From: Bagarius yarrelli
Lineage: Eukaryota; Chordata; Actinopteri; Siluriformes; Sisoridae
Direction: 5' to 3'
Length of the DNA stretch: 64,000 nucleotides
Assembly (NCBI GenBank): GCA_005784505.1
Contig: VCAZ01000155.1
Span: 1 to 64,000, forward strand
Under the pieces are notes generated by a model, which was not told the DNA's origin, made no database searches, and worked only from the letters and a program-made list of their open reading frames with translations. Positions within the stretch are counted from its first letter, which is position 1; each line of letters starts with the position of its first letter. The position numbers and the translations under genes were made by a program. This document shows, one piece after another, positions 43,700 to 55,102 of the stretch.

Positions 43700-44669
43700 C
43701 GATCCTGTGTCAGGAATGGACCCATGCAGGACCCAAGTGGTGCAATCCTACCCAAAAAGGGGAGGGGCACCGATGGCAAGCACTACACCCTACCCGTCCC
43801 CAGAGTCTAAGCTCGAAGGGGTCTCCTTGTAGGCCCTGAAGGACCACAGAGAGATCCCAAGAGGAAACGAGGTGTGGTACCGGAGGGCGCAACCTCCTGC
43901 AGCCTCTGAGGAACCTGACCACCAGATCGTGCCCTCCCCAGCAATCTGCCCCCTATTGTGTCATGGCCTGCCGAGATGGCAGCGACGTACACCTTGATGG
44001 TAGAGGCAGAAAGGCGCCTATCCAGCTCTGCTTGCAGAAAGAAGAGAACCAATCCGATGCCACATCTCTGTGGATCTTTCCCAGGTTGTACAGCTGCCTT
44101 GTTGAGGGGGCTCTAGCCGGAATGATGGTGTTCACCACAGAGGGTGACAGATCTCTTAAGTCCTCCTCATGTGCATGCAGGGACCACACATGGAGAGCCT
44201 CCAGGATCCAAGCGTGGATGCCATATCGTGCTCCTTGCCCTGGGAGAGAAGGTCCCTCCTCAGGGGAATTGGCCAGGGGGGCACTACTGCTAGCAGGACT
44301 AGTTCGGAGAACCAGGTCTTGCTGGGTCAGTAAGACACCACGAGCAACAGCTGCTCCTGGTCCTCCCTGACCTTGCACAGAAGCTGTGCCATGAGGCTCA
44401 CTGGGGGAAAAGCATACTTGCACAGTCCCTTGAGCCAGCTGTGTGCCACTGCATCTGTGCCGAGGGGGGCCCACCTGCGCCTGGTCAAACCACCTCCAAA
44501 TCAGCTGGACCGTCTGTGGGTGGAGCTTCCACTCGCACCCAAGGGGTCTAAGCATATCTGCTACACGATTGAGGTCACCTGGAATGTGAGTGGCACGTGC
44601 AGATTTGAGCCTGTGCACACCAAGCTGAGACATGCTTGCATACGGCGCCCCAGCCCGTGGTTGATGCAT
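43700..44669 (-). pseudogene. DIRS copy 6 RNase H end and tyrosine recombinase start
   Basis: A 238-codon minus-strand frame (43953-44669) starts in RNase H (ATHIPGDLNRVADML, the region with the last catalytic residue) and runs through the linker (HPQTVQLIWRWFDQ, SLSPSVVNTIIPARAPSTRQLY). A second frame (43807-44052) has the recombinase N-terminal part (ELDRRLSASTIKVYVAAISA), the core-binding helix region. The catalytic C-terminus carrying the Arg-His-Arg-Tyr residues is missing, so it cannot recombine. Confidence 0.75.
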
Positions 44670-45670
44670 CTGTCATAATGACAACACGCCTGGACACCTG
44701 CTTTAGGGGCACGCCTGCCTGTAGGAACGAGATGTCCTCCCACTGACTGAGAGTCCGGCGACACGCCCTCCCCCCTTCTTGAGTACAATGAAATAGGGGC
44801 TGTAAAGCCCCTGTTTCATCTCAGCCCAGGGGACAGGCTCGATCACGTCCTCCGACCACAGGACAGTAGCATTCTTGCATCGGACTGAGGTAACAAGAAT
44901 GCCTCTGAACCTGGGCGGGCGTCTGGCGAACTGAATCGCGTAGCCAAGCTGAATGGTCCTGTGGAGCCACTGAGAGGCACCGGAGAGGCTCACCCAAGCC
45001 CCCAGGTATCTCACCAATGGCACCAATGGTACACATCCAGAGTACCCCAGGTGGAATCGCTGTGGCTGGTTGGGGAAGATGCTGTGGTAGGAAGACAAGC
45101 GTCCTTGCCACTTCACAACTTCCCCAAAGGGCCCAGGGCTGGCGCCACTGATGGACGCAGTAGCCGACCAGGCTGAACCCCGTGCATCGAGTTGGCTGAG
45201 CATTCAGGCCCTGGAGGACCGACCCACTGAACAGGGAACCACAAACTCAGTCCAGATCCGATGGCAGTTATCAGCAAGGACGCACCGGGACTGACCGGGT
45301 GCCCCCTGCTGGAGGTTTGACCCAGTAGAGGAGAATATTGCTATATTGCTATATAGAATATTTTTTGCCAAAAGTGATGGCCGAGGTAAGATAGGAGCTC
45401 AACCCGGTCCCCCTCTTAGGGGAGCATCCAAACCGGTTTGCAAACTCCTCCCTGGGTCGTCCCTCTCAGGAATGCTTCGAAGCCTTACGAGGATTTTTAG
45501 TGTCCTGTCGACGGGCCTGCGATGTCACCTTCCTGCAAGTAGCCTGGTGGACGGATTGGCTGTAGGTCCCTACTGCCTCGGTGCCGCTGCAGCTATCGCA
45601 GGGTGCTGTCTCCGGGATGGAGCAGACTGCTGGCCTGCTGGCTAGGGGAAGCGGTGCTCGTGCTTGCCTT

Positions 45671-46544
45671 TCACCAAGGCAAGATGTGACTTATCGCCTC
45701 AGTCCGCTTCTTCACTGTGGAGAATTGCTGGGAAAATTCCTCCACAGTGTCACCAAAGGGGCCACCCGATGAGATGGGGGTGTAGAGAAAGTGAACCTTC
45801 TCAGCCTCCCACATCTCAGCCAGGTTAAGCCACAGGTGGCGTTCCTGGACCACAAGTGTGGCCATCGCCCTTCCCAGAGCCTGCGCTGTGGCCTTCGTAG
45901 CCCAAAGGGCATAGTCAGCCACAGAGCACAGTTCCTGCAGGAGCTCTGGGTTGTGCCTCCCCCCCTTGGGTCCCCCCTCATGCAGCTGTTGCAACGCGGA
46001 TGCAGCTTGCCCAGAGGCAGTGTAAGCCTTTGCCACAAGGGCAGAGGAAAACTTACATGCTCTGGATGGGCGACCCATCCAGGTGGCGGCTGTCTGCGGG
46101 CACAAGTGCACCACGATAGCCTGCTCCACCTGAGGGATGTCCTCATAAGCCCCCGGCTGATCCCACCTCGAGGGTGTATCGGGATCTGGCCGAAAACAGC
46201 GATTTCCACGATTTTGTCAGCTCCTCGTGTAACTCCGGAAAAAAAGGAACCGGGGGCAGGTGCGGCTTAGTACGAAGCTGAGGAGGAATGGGGTGCATGC
46301 AGGGACACCTCCCACCTCCCTGCTCTCCCCCAGCACCCAGCACTACGGCCTCAGGCCCAGAGGCAGGAGGAATCGAGTGATGAGATGCAGGAGAAATCGA
46401 GTGATGAGTGGCAGAGGTGGCTGGGGATTTTTGCTGGGCAAAAACCTCCAGCCGAGCACGCAACGTTCCTGTGGGAAGTGCCTCACAAGAGGGGCACGTC
46501 CCATGCATGAAAGCATTTTTTGTGTGGAAATAACCCAAACGCAA
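45671..46544 (-). pseudogene. DIRS copy 6 gag-like ORF
   Basis: A 152-codon minus-strand frame (45671-46129) is nearly colinear with the gag frame of copy 7: RACKFSSALVAKAYTASGQA, ELLQELCSVADYALWATKAT, AQALGRAMATLVVQERHLWL, FGDTVEEFSQQFSTVKKRTE. The upstream part to 46544 is in other frames. DIRS gag is a capsid-like protein with no zinc knuckle; helical, Ala/Leu-rich. Compared with copy 7, a short piece between SALH and QALQQ is missing, and stops occur upstream. Confidence 0.75.
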
Positions 46545-46865
46545 AAAACAGTGATCATGCCGGTCAAGGAAAAAACGCTTTTAGGAAATTTTTGCGCGTT
46601 TAAGGTAAATTGCCTTTAATCGGTTCTTTTCTGCTGCTCGCTGAACTTTTTTTTTCTACTTCGTCGTGCTGAGAAGACGTCTCCGAACAACAGAACGATG
46701 AGCAGTATCGCAGCCGGTTTACTTACGTTACCGGCTATGCAAATTCTGCTCGTCTAATTTCATTGGCCTTTTCAGATTTGATCAGAGGTATTCAGGCTCC
46801 CAAAACCTGACCCCTAGTGTCGTCACTCGACACAACATCGGAGTGAGCGACAGAAAAGGAACTCT

Positions 46866-47470
46866 GCGTTAAATAAAGCTTCACTAAACTAAAGCTACTC
46901 CTTAGGAAAAGTAGTAAGCTAAGCTACAGCAACATGGCAAAAGTAGCTTTTTGAAATAAAATTTTATTTCGACCTACCTTCCACAAATAAATTAACGAAT
47001 ATGTGTACCATTAAACCCCTATTAAGTAATGACCTAATCAAATTGAAATTGTGTCCAGATATGCAGCTAGGTGTTAGGGATGGCATAGAGAGAGATGGAG
47101 GTTTGAGAAAAAAACTGTATTTAATGAGTAAAAACTTTTTTCTTGCTTAAAAGGGTAAAAAAGAAAGCAATCTAGTGGTTGTCTTTTGCTAACTGTTTTT
47201 TGCAAATTTTACTGAATTGCATAGGATGTGTTAGCAAGCTGATTTGGGAATAACCTGAATGTGTGTCCTCAAATTCATGTTCGATGATTCTAAAGTTGTG
47301 TGCAGCTTCGTTTTTGGGTAGCGCAATTAGCACCCAAATACTGTACATGTTTTTTTAATTAGTAGCATATACTTCTTACAGTATGGTCACATTGACTCCT
47401 GCCTCAGGATTAATTCCTCTCTGACATATTTTCATCAAATAAATTTCTCGTATGTCAGCCCAGTGATTAT
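46866..47470. other. Spacer between the two head-to-head DIRS copies
   Basis: Starts with the right half of the agctac-rich repeat (46866-46960), then AT-rich DNA with nothing recognised. It forms the centre of a large inverted repeat. Confidence 0.5.
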
Positions 47471-47861
47471 TTAGCCACCCCAGCCACCATCATCACTCGA
47501 TTCCTCCTGCCTCTGGGCCTGAGGCAGTAGTGGTGGGTGCTGGGAAAGAGCAGGAGGTGGGGCAGCACCACCGGACCAGTCCCTGCGTGCACCCCTTTCC
47601 TCCTCTAGCTCGGGCCTGCCGGTCTGGACACTGGAGGGACGTCAGGGGTTCCCCAGTTGCTCCCTCGAACCTGACGAGATGTCGATCGTCAGCATCTGAG
47701 AGTGGGCTCGAGTCCATTGAGAGGCTGACGACTCTGCTGAGCCGGCGAGGGCGAGATGGCAGCCGTACTGGTCGGGCGGGCCGGCCATCAGCGTCAAGGC
47801 CATCGGGCTGCGGTGGTCTCCTCCACCCGGGCCCGAGAAGTCAAGGCTGGATAATTGGTTC

Positions 47862-48523
47862 TTGGGTGCCAGTCGCGACGCTAAGCCGCACCTGCCCCCC
47901 GGTTCCTTTTTTCCCGGAGGTACACGAGTAGCTGACGAAATCGTGAAAATCGCCGTTTTCGGCCCAGATCCCGGTTACACTGGCTCCTCGGCTCTCACCT
48001 CCCTCGAGGGGGGGACCAGCGAGGGGGTTATGAGGACGTCCCTCAGGTGGAGCGGGCTATCGCGGTACACTTGTGCCCGCAGACAGCCGCCACCTGGAGG
48101 GGTCGCCCTAGACTCCCATCCAGGGCATGTAAGTTTTCTTCTGCCCTTGTGGTGAAGGCTTACACTGCCTCTGGGCAAGCTGCATCCGCCCTACATGCCA
48201 TGGCCACCCTGCAGGTATACCAGACTCAGGCGTTGCAACAGCTGCACGAGGGAGGGCCCAACCCAGAGCTTCTGCAGGAACTGCGCTCTGTGGCTGACTA
48301 TGCCCTTTGGGCTACGAAGGCCACTGCACAGGCTCTGGGAAGGGCGATGGCCACACTTGTGGTCCAGGAACACCACCTGTGGCTTAACCTGGCCGAGATG
48401 CGGGAGGCTGAGGAGGTTCGCTTTCTTGACGCCCCCATCTCACCGGGTGGCCTCTTTGGTGACACTGTGGAGGAATTCTCCCAGCAATTCTCCACAGTGA
48501 AGAAGCAAGTGAAGCAGACGTAG
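47862..48523 (+). pseudogene. DIRS copy 7 gag-like ORF
   Basis: A 158-codon frame (48047-48523): MERAIAVHLCPQTAATWRGR, ALHAMATLQVYQTQALQQLH, NPELLQELRSVADYALWATK, FLDAPISPGGLFGDTVEEFS. Helix-rich. The frame closes at a TAG after KKQVKQT, and the following Pro/Arg/Gln-rich basic tail (48530-48745) remains readable in the same region. Upstream residues lie in a shifted frame (47862-48155). Near-complete gag with small frameshifts. Confidence 0.8.
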
Positions 48524-48738
48524 GCAATTAGTCACATCCTGCCTCGGCGAAGGGCAAGCACCGCTTCCCCTAACCAGCAGGCCCAGTCTGCTCCATCCCG
48601 AAGACAGCCCCCTGCGAGAGCTGCAGCGGCACCGAGGCAGTCGGGACCTACAGCCAAGCCAGTCCACCTGGCTACTCGCAGGAAGGTGGCATCACAGGCC
48701 CGTCGTCAGGACACTAAGAACCCTCGCAAGGCTTTGAA

Positions 48739-50263
48739 GTGTTCCTGAGACGGGCGACCCAGGGAGGAGGTTGCGGACCAGTTTGGATGCTCCCCTGGGA
48801 GGGGGACGGGGTCGAGCTCCTATCTCACCTCGGCCGCCTGTCAGCCGGCAGGCGGCCAACACACACAGAAAGAGCAATATTCCCCTCTACTGGGTCAAAC
48901 CTCCAGCAGAAGGCACCCAGTCAGTCCAGGTGCCTCCTTGCTGATAACTGCCATTGGATCTGGACTATGTTTGGGGCTCCCTGCTCAGCCGGTCCGTCCT
49001 CCAGGGCCCAAATGCTCAGCTCATGCTCATGCCCGATGCACAGGGTTCAGCCTGGTCGGCTCCCATGTCCGTCAGTGGTGCCAGCCCCGGGCCCGGTGGG
49101 GAAGTTGTACAGTGGCAAGGACGCTGGTCTTCCTGCCATGACATCTTCCCCAACCAGCCACAGCGACCCCACCCGGGGTACTCTGGATGTGTCTCGGCGC
49201 GAGCCATTGGTGAGGTATCTGGGGGCTTGGGTGAGCCTCTCCGGTGCCTCCCAGTGGCTCCTCAGGACCATTCAGCTTGGCCCAGGTTCAGGGGTATTCT
49301 GGTTACCTCAGTCCAAGGCGAGAATGCCGCTGTCCTGCGGTCGGAGGTCGCGTCCCTTCTACAGCCCCTATTTCCTTGTACCCAAGAAGGGGGGAGGGAG
49401 CAGGCCAATCCTGGATTTGAGGACGCTGAACCGGGCTCTTTACAGGTTCCCATTCAGGATGCTAACCCTCAAACACATTTTAACGTGTGTAAGGCACCAG
49501 GATTGGTTCGTGGCTGTAGACCTGAAGGATGCATACTTCCATGTTTCGATCCTTTCAGGACACAGACCCTTTCTGCGGTTTGCCTTCGAAGGTCGTGCAT
49601 ACCAGTACAAGGTCCTCCCCTTCGGGCTGTCCCTTAGCCCCCCTCCGAGAGGCGGGTATACGCATCCTCAATTATCTCGACGACTGGCTAATCCTAGCTC
49701 ACTCACGAGACATTGTGGTTGCGCACAGGGACAGGGTGCTCCACCACCTTGCCCAGTTGGGGCTTTAGGTCAACTGGGAAAAGAGAAAACTCTCCCCCGT
49801 GCAGAGTATTGCTTTTCTCGGTATCCATTTGAATTCGGTCGTGATGAGGGCTCGGCTCTCCCCGGAGCGGGCCCAGGCGGTGCTAAGATGTGTGAGCTCT
49901 CTCAAACGCAGCTCGGCGGTCCCCTTAAAACAATTCCAGAGGCTCCTGGGGCATTTAGCATCTTCAGCCGCGGTGGTTCCACTCGGCCTGATGCACATGA
50001 GACCGCTTCAGCACTGGCTTCACGACCGGGTCCCGAGATGGGCATGGCGTCATGGCACACACAATGTGTCGCTGGACTCTCAGTCAGTGGGAGGACATCT
50101 CATTCCTATGGGCAGGTGTGCCCCTAGAGCAGGTGTCCAGGGCATGTTGTCATTACGACAGATATGTCGACCACGGGCTGGGGCGCCGTATGCAATGGGC
50201 AGGCAGCCGCGGGGGGGTGGGATGGGGCCCCCGCCGGCAGTGGCATATCAATTGCCTCGGTAG
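48739..50263 (+). pseudogene. DIRS copy 7 reverse transcriptase
   Basis: The longest open frame of the window (462 codons, 48739-50127), but it changes phase relative to the true RT. RT blocks: YSPYFLVPKKGGGSRPILDL, MLTLKHILTCVRHQD, VAVDLKDAYFHVSI (first catalytic Asp), YQYKVLPFGLSLSP. A small deletion at about 49642 shifts frame; the YLDDWLILAHS catalytic box is in the frame of 49529-49768. Connection and RNase H start follow in a third frame (49799-50263, GIHLNSVVMRARLSPERAQA, GLMHMRPLQHWLHD). Inactive. Confidence 0.85.
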
Positions 50264-50438
50264 GAGAGGCTGCTGGTAGGTCATGAGGTTAAGCAAGGCT
50301 GCGCTTCGACACGCTGGTTTTCCTGTCGGCACTTACTTTCGGTAGACCCCTGACGCAGCCCGGGAGCTGTGGCGTGTTGGATAGGGACCCCTAGTGTCGT
50401 CACTCGACACAACGTTGGATGTGAGCGACAGAAAGGGA

Positions 50439-50636
50439 ACGTCTCGGTTACATATGGTAACCCTCGTTCCCTGATGGAGGGAACGGAGACGTTGTGTCCC
50501 TCATGCCACTGCTGCTTTCAAATTAGATCAAGGTATTCGGGCTCCCAAAACGTGACCCCTAGTGTCGTCACTCGACACAACGTCTCCGTCCCTCCCTCCA
50601 TCAGGGAACGAGGGTTACCATACGTAACCGAGACGT
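50439..50636. repeat. DIRS terminal hairpin (copy 7)
   Basis: Left arm from acgtctcggttacatatggt to acgttgtgtc, right arm the reverse complement ending gtaaccgagacgt. The arms of about 60 bases enclose about 75 bases with gacccctagtgtcgtcactc. Within each arm cgttccctgatggagggaacg is a perfect small hairpin. Confidence 0.9.
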
Positions 50637-50689
50637 TATTTTTATTATTTTCTATGAGGTTGGAGAGATACGTTTGATCTAGCTACACT

Positions 50690-51720
50690 AAGAGCTATTT
50701 TATATGTCAGGATGCTCTCTCTTTCCATGCTGCCTAAAATACTGACAATTGTAGTTTGGTGCCATTTGCGTTCTCTGTTTTAAAGAGCGTGTGTGATCAT
50801 TATACCAGTGAGAGAGTTTCTTATCTTTAATTAATTTTCTTTTAACTGGAGCAACGTTATCTAAGGTATAAGGGAATGCAGCATCTAAATATTCAGTTGC
50901 CTGCTCGAGTTCTGTTGGGTCAGACAGTGATAGCTGATAAAGCTCTGGGCGGTAGTAAGATGTGAGTGTATGTTTAAAGCGATAGCACGGCGCTGTGTGT
51001 ACGTTATTAGTATGAACACATTTTAAATGAAATAAAATTGTGATCAGAAATAATCTCGCACTGAGAGAAATTGTTACTATATTACTTATACTTACTCTGA
51101 AAGATAATACTAAATCTAATGTGTGACCTGCTTTATGAGTGGGTCCTATTACACACTGTTTTAACTCCCAATCGAGTACAGACATAAATGCTGTTCTCAC
51201 TGGGTCGTCTGTATTTTCAAAATGAATATGAAGTCTCCAGCAATTAATGCTCTTAACAGAGACAACCAGGTTTGATAGGAAATCTGCAAATTCGGAGTAC
51301 GGTTCTGGGGGTCTGTAAATAATAATTAACTTATTAACTTAATAATAACTTATTATTTGTGGCTACAGATGTAAGGTTACTGTAGAGAGCTTCAAATGAA
51401 TTAAAATGTTGTCCATGTTTGTAATACGATAGTCAAATCATTATTATAAATAACTGGGCGTCTCCTCCTCTTCCAGTTGTACAAGTGCTGATGTATGTAG
51501 CTGTATGCTGGAGGACTAGCTTCAATTAATGCTACATACTCATTCGGTTTAGTCCAGGTTTCTGTTAAACACAGAATGTCAAACTCCTAATCCGTGATCA
51601 TTTCAATAACCATAAGTGCTTTAGAAGTAAGAGATCTAATATTTAACAATCCCAGCTTCAGATCAGAGGTGCAGGCTGTGTGTTCAGTATGTTCTGAATT
51701 ACAGGCATCTATATTAATTG
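50690..51720 (-). mobile_element. L2-type LINE endonuclease fragment
   Basis: On the minus strand, around 51700-51450, frames show RSLTSKALMVIEMI, CLTETWTKPNEYV and IEASPPAYSYIH, motifs of an APE-type endonuclease that nicks target DNA. The 166-codon frame at 50700-51200 continues with GPTHKAGHTLDLVLSF (the conserved HTLDLV block) and the following linker (SDPTELEQATEYLDAAFPYT, VKRKLIKDKKLSHWYND). RT is missing. Likely the same family as 15337-16500. Confidence 0.8.
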
Positions 51721-51829
51721 AAATTACTGAAGCAGACTTTCTGGGTTTTTATTTTGTTTAGCTCTGGGAACAGACACAGTCTCAATGTTATATAGAGAAT
51801 AGAATACGTAGGTTATATGTAGGTTTAGA

Positions 51830-53260
51830 GGTGATAACCAGAAAATAGCTTAATGGACACACCTAGGATCGAGAAAAAAGGCCTTTCAAACCCTTGAAAT
51901 GAACTGCAGCCCTCGATCTGAGACTATTTTTCTGTTTTGAAGAGGTAATGAAGTAATGCTTCTGCGGTCTCCATGGTCATGGGTAAACCCTTTAGGAGCT
52001 TGAGATGGTAAGCCTTGAAAAATCAATCCACTGCCAAAAAAAAAAAAAAAAAAGTCAAACCGCCAGAGTGATGTAGAGTGTAGAGTGTGACCAAGAATGC
52101 CGAGGAGTTGGGAAGGGTGGTACCAGCTTTCCAGCTAAGAGATGACAAGATACCTTGGCCATGGCGCACGTCCGAGGCAGAGGTAAACATTTTGAAGCTA
52201 CTGCATAGCCAGTTGCATCATGGGGTACAAGAGAGAGATTCCGGGGTTTGCCCTTTGGCAAAATGAGGAATCTCTGGAGCTCCTTAACTGTTGTTTCATC
52301 GGGCCAGTGTGTAATGGTGGTGATCTTTCTCTTGTCCATACAAATACCCTGTGGGCTCAGAATGTACCCCAGGAAAAACAAAACAGTAGTCAAATGGAAC
52401 AGACACTTTTCGGCCTTGTGGAAAAGCTGGTACTCTTGAAGTTTCTGGAGAATGGCCTTGACATGCTGTTGTTGCTTGGATTCAGTTCTGGAATAGATTA
52501 GAATGCCATTAATATAGGCGATTACAAAATGCTGGGGAAATTTATGTAATACCTCATTTATGTATCCCTAGAACACAAAAAGAAAGGTTGGATAGTCTAT
52601 ATGGCATGATGAGGTATTTGTAATAGTCTGTGGACATGACAAAATCAGTCTTCCACTTATCTTCTTCCCGGATACGGATGATCTTACCACTGGGAACTGG
52701 CCTGTCGTGTAGAAGGTCTATGGCACACACAGTCCCATGGTCGTCTGTTGGGCGGCAATTGTGTGGCTCTCTTTGGGCGAAAAAGGTCAAGGAATTGCAA
52801 GTATTGTTAATTTTTTGAGCAGGCATAGGCAGCTCAGGAAAACATCGGTGGAAGCAGGCATCGCCCCATTTTAAGATCTCTCTGGATGACCACAATATGG
52901 CAGAATTGTAAGATATAAGCCAATGATGCCCAAGCACAATCTCTCTGGTGGAATCCTCCAGAACCAGCAAGCAGAACTTTTCCACATGGAATAAAGTCCA
53001 CTTGCAGCTGTACTGGCCCTACACAATATCTAATTCTTCCCTCTTCTTTTGGGCCTCCGGTGATGGACTGAAGGTTGTACTCGGTGGGGTTTAACTTCTT
53101 TTTGAGCCCAGAGAGCGACCCGTAGTTGAGGAGGGCATGCGCTGTAACGCACAGAAAATGAGTAGTCAGCTGTACCAACTTGGTTAATGGGCATAAATGA
53201 GTGAAAGAGTAAGAGATTGCAGTGTGAGCCCTGGCTTCTCCTCCAAGCACCCCCTACTCC
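51830..53260 (-). pseudogene. Ty3/gypsy-like pol fragment (protease to RT)
   Basis: Minus-strand order: a protease region (52834-53250, VQLTTHFLCVTAHALLNYGS, then LGHHWLISYNSAILWSSREI at about 52870-52930), RT start (REEDKWKTDFVMSTDYYKYL at about 52620-52680), an INGILIYSR-like catalytic area near 52485-52510 with DD altered, and FLGYILSPQGICMDKRKITT (52300-52375) from the RT thumb. The connection and further pol are faint from 52250 to 51830. LTRs were not found. Several frameshifts. Confidence 0.75.
52036..52053. repeat. Poly-A tract
   Basis: 18 consecutive A within the gypsy pol remnant. It might be the tail of a small retroposed insertion, but nothing upstream supports this. Confidence 0.85.
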
Positions 53261-54302
53261 CCCCCCGGCAATTTCAAAGTGTAATTACCTGAGATGGGAG
53301 GCTGCCATACCTTTTACATCTCCAGTAAGAAGTGGAGGACTGCTGCTACACCTGGGAGAGCAGAACTTTCTGATGGGAATGCCCTAATAGGTGCCTTTCA
53401 GGAGGGAGACTAGGCCTGCAAATCAGACTTGAGTGGGCCAACAAGGAGGCAGTAATAGAGGGTTAAAACTTTTAGGAGGTAAAACGTAACGTAATAGAGG
53501 CCATTTGTACATTATAGAAAGGAGCTTGGTCAGATTTTCACAGACAGTCAGTGAGAGAGATGTTTCACACCTTGCATCTCAAGATAGGTTTTGCCCTATA
53601 GTTCCAGGCCTCTCTTTGGGGTTGTCCTACAAAATCCTTATTAGAGGATGAAAAAAAAATCACAAACCTCACGACGGGGTGGGAGTTTAGTCTTTGTGAC
53701 ATGGTAAAATAATGCAAATGATGCTGTCTGTGTTACTATGTCAGCGCGAGAGCACATGTAGAAAGTAAACTTTGCTGGGGTGCATAAACAGTTTCTCATG
53801 CATTATAATAGCTATTGCTACAGATGAAAACATTTTTATCACACAAAGCTAAATGCTTTGAGAGCTACCTGGTTTTGAGAAATTTCCTGAAAGAATGATT
53901 ATCACTGCATAGTATTCTCATGATTTGGAGTAAGTTCCTTTGTTTTTGGATATTCTCTGTCTTTTCTGCTTATGTGTCTTAGCGTTTGCCCAAAAGCCCT
54001 AGGTTACAGAGATCAGTTCAAGGGGGCATTTTCCTGTTCCTACCCTTTCCCCTCTCAGACTATGGCATAAAGAGCATGACGGAGCTTGAGCTGCATATGG
54101 AGCATTCCCTAGGCAACGGTGCCAGAGGCGGGGATTGACACCGATGGAGCTACACACAGCTTTTTTCAGGACGCCCGGACTTTTCAGAATCTTGCAAAAT
54201 CCATATAATCGTCTCATTAAACATCTCCGGTCCAACTAGAAAATAATTTTGAAAAATGTCTGTGTAGTTTTGATAATTTTATAGCCACAATAACCTTAGA
54301 TT
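53261..54302. other. Unassigned stretch, possibly gypsy gag or 5' region
   Basis: Lies upstream (minus sense) of the gypsy protease. A 78-codon minus-strand frame (53999-54235) is Cys- and basic-rich but has no recognised family. Otherwise non-coding. Confidence 0.3.
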
Positions 54303-54341
54303 AAATTACTTACATGACACATGTGGTCATGTAAGTAATTT
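54303..54341. repeat. Near-perfect palindrome, 16-bp arms
   Basis: Arms aaattacttacatgac and gtcatgtaagtaattt around the 7-base centre acatgtg. It could extrude as a hairpin, or be a small terminal fold-back of a DNA element. No transposon is recognised beside it. Confidence 0.8.
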
Positions 54342-55102
54342 TTCTGTTGTACTCCATCCACATCAAGATTCCATATTATGTGCACGATGAGATCCTTTTC
54401 TGCTCACCATGCTTATAAATAGTTATGGTTTTAAGTTACAGTCAGCTCTTACTTTTGTAAAACAAACAGGCCTTTTTTATCCCAGATCTTTTGTTGACTC
54501 TCTGTTTTTGTTTTTTGTCTATTTTCTGTAAAAAAACCCAACAAAGATGAAATCAAAAAGCCAAATATTTTTATCACCAGTTTTTTGTGAAATCAGTGTT
54601 TCAAAAGACAGGGGACCTGTTTTTCCAGTGGTGTGGTATGTCCTGGAACTGCTAAATGAGAATAACATTGAGGGGCTTCTGTAGTGTATTATATACTTCA
54701 AGGTGGGTAAGTGTGATCTAGGTGTCAAGTCCTGATTTTCCACTGGGGCTCATGCTAGAGCTGATGCTTAGTTAACGGTGGCAATTTTTAAGAGACAAAT
54801 TTTTCATCTGGCAAGGAGAAGGACCCTCTACATCACCAATGTGTGATTAAAATTGCTTTGCCCACTGCTGTTTTCCTCTTTCTCCATATTTTTGATTTCT
54901 GTATTCTGTATTCTAAATACGGGGAAGGAAAGATAGAAAGAAAAGAAATAGAGAGATTGCATAATATTTTTGACCTGAAGTATTTAGTAGAAGTTCTCAA
55001 TGTTTGCTTTGAAGACAGTCTTTGAGTCTTTGTGGATGATCTCCCACCTGGACACCTCTCAGCAGAACAGCAGGCCTACAGTATGGAAATTTGTAACATG
55101 TA

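Larger units (their letters stand above)
43110..46865 (-). mobile_element. DIRS1-like copy 6, both ends present
   Basis: Minus-strand order: 5' end (46865; tcgtcactcgacacaac), gag (46544-45671), RT start (45203-44760), RNase H end (about 44669-44480), YR start (44052-43710), 3' non-coding part, terminal hairpin (43110-43403). Most of the RT palm, the start of RNase H and the YR catalytic end are deleted. It inserted into the agctac-rich repeat. It is the mirror partner of copy 7. Confidence 0.85.
47471..50636 (+). mobile_element. DIRS1-like copy 7 (gag, RT, 3' hairpin)
   Basis: Order: non-coding and N-terminal gag (47471-47860), gag (47862-48523), linker (48530-48740), RT (48739-50127), RNase H start (to about 50263), then a jump to the 3' end (50280) and terminal hairpin (50439-50636). 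The rest of RNase H and all of the recombinase are deleted. It has the best-preserved DIRS coding regions of the window. The 5' terminal repeat is absent. Confidence 0.85.

Noticed and set aside
48739..50127. A 462-codon open frame that could be taken for an intact protein
   Set aside because: Conserved RT blocks are spread over three frames (shifts near 49642 and 49770), so the long frame is a chance read-through of a broken DIRS RT in GC-rich sequence.
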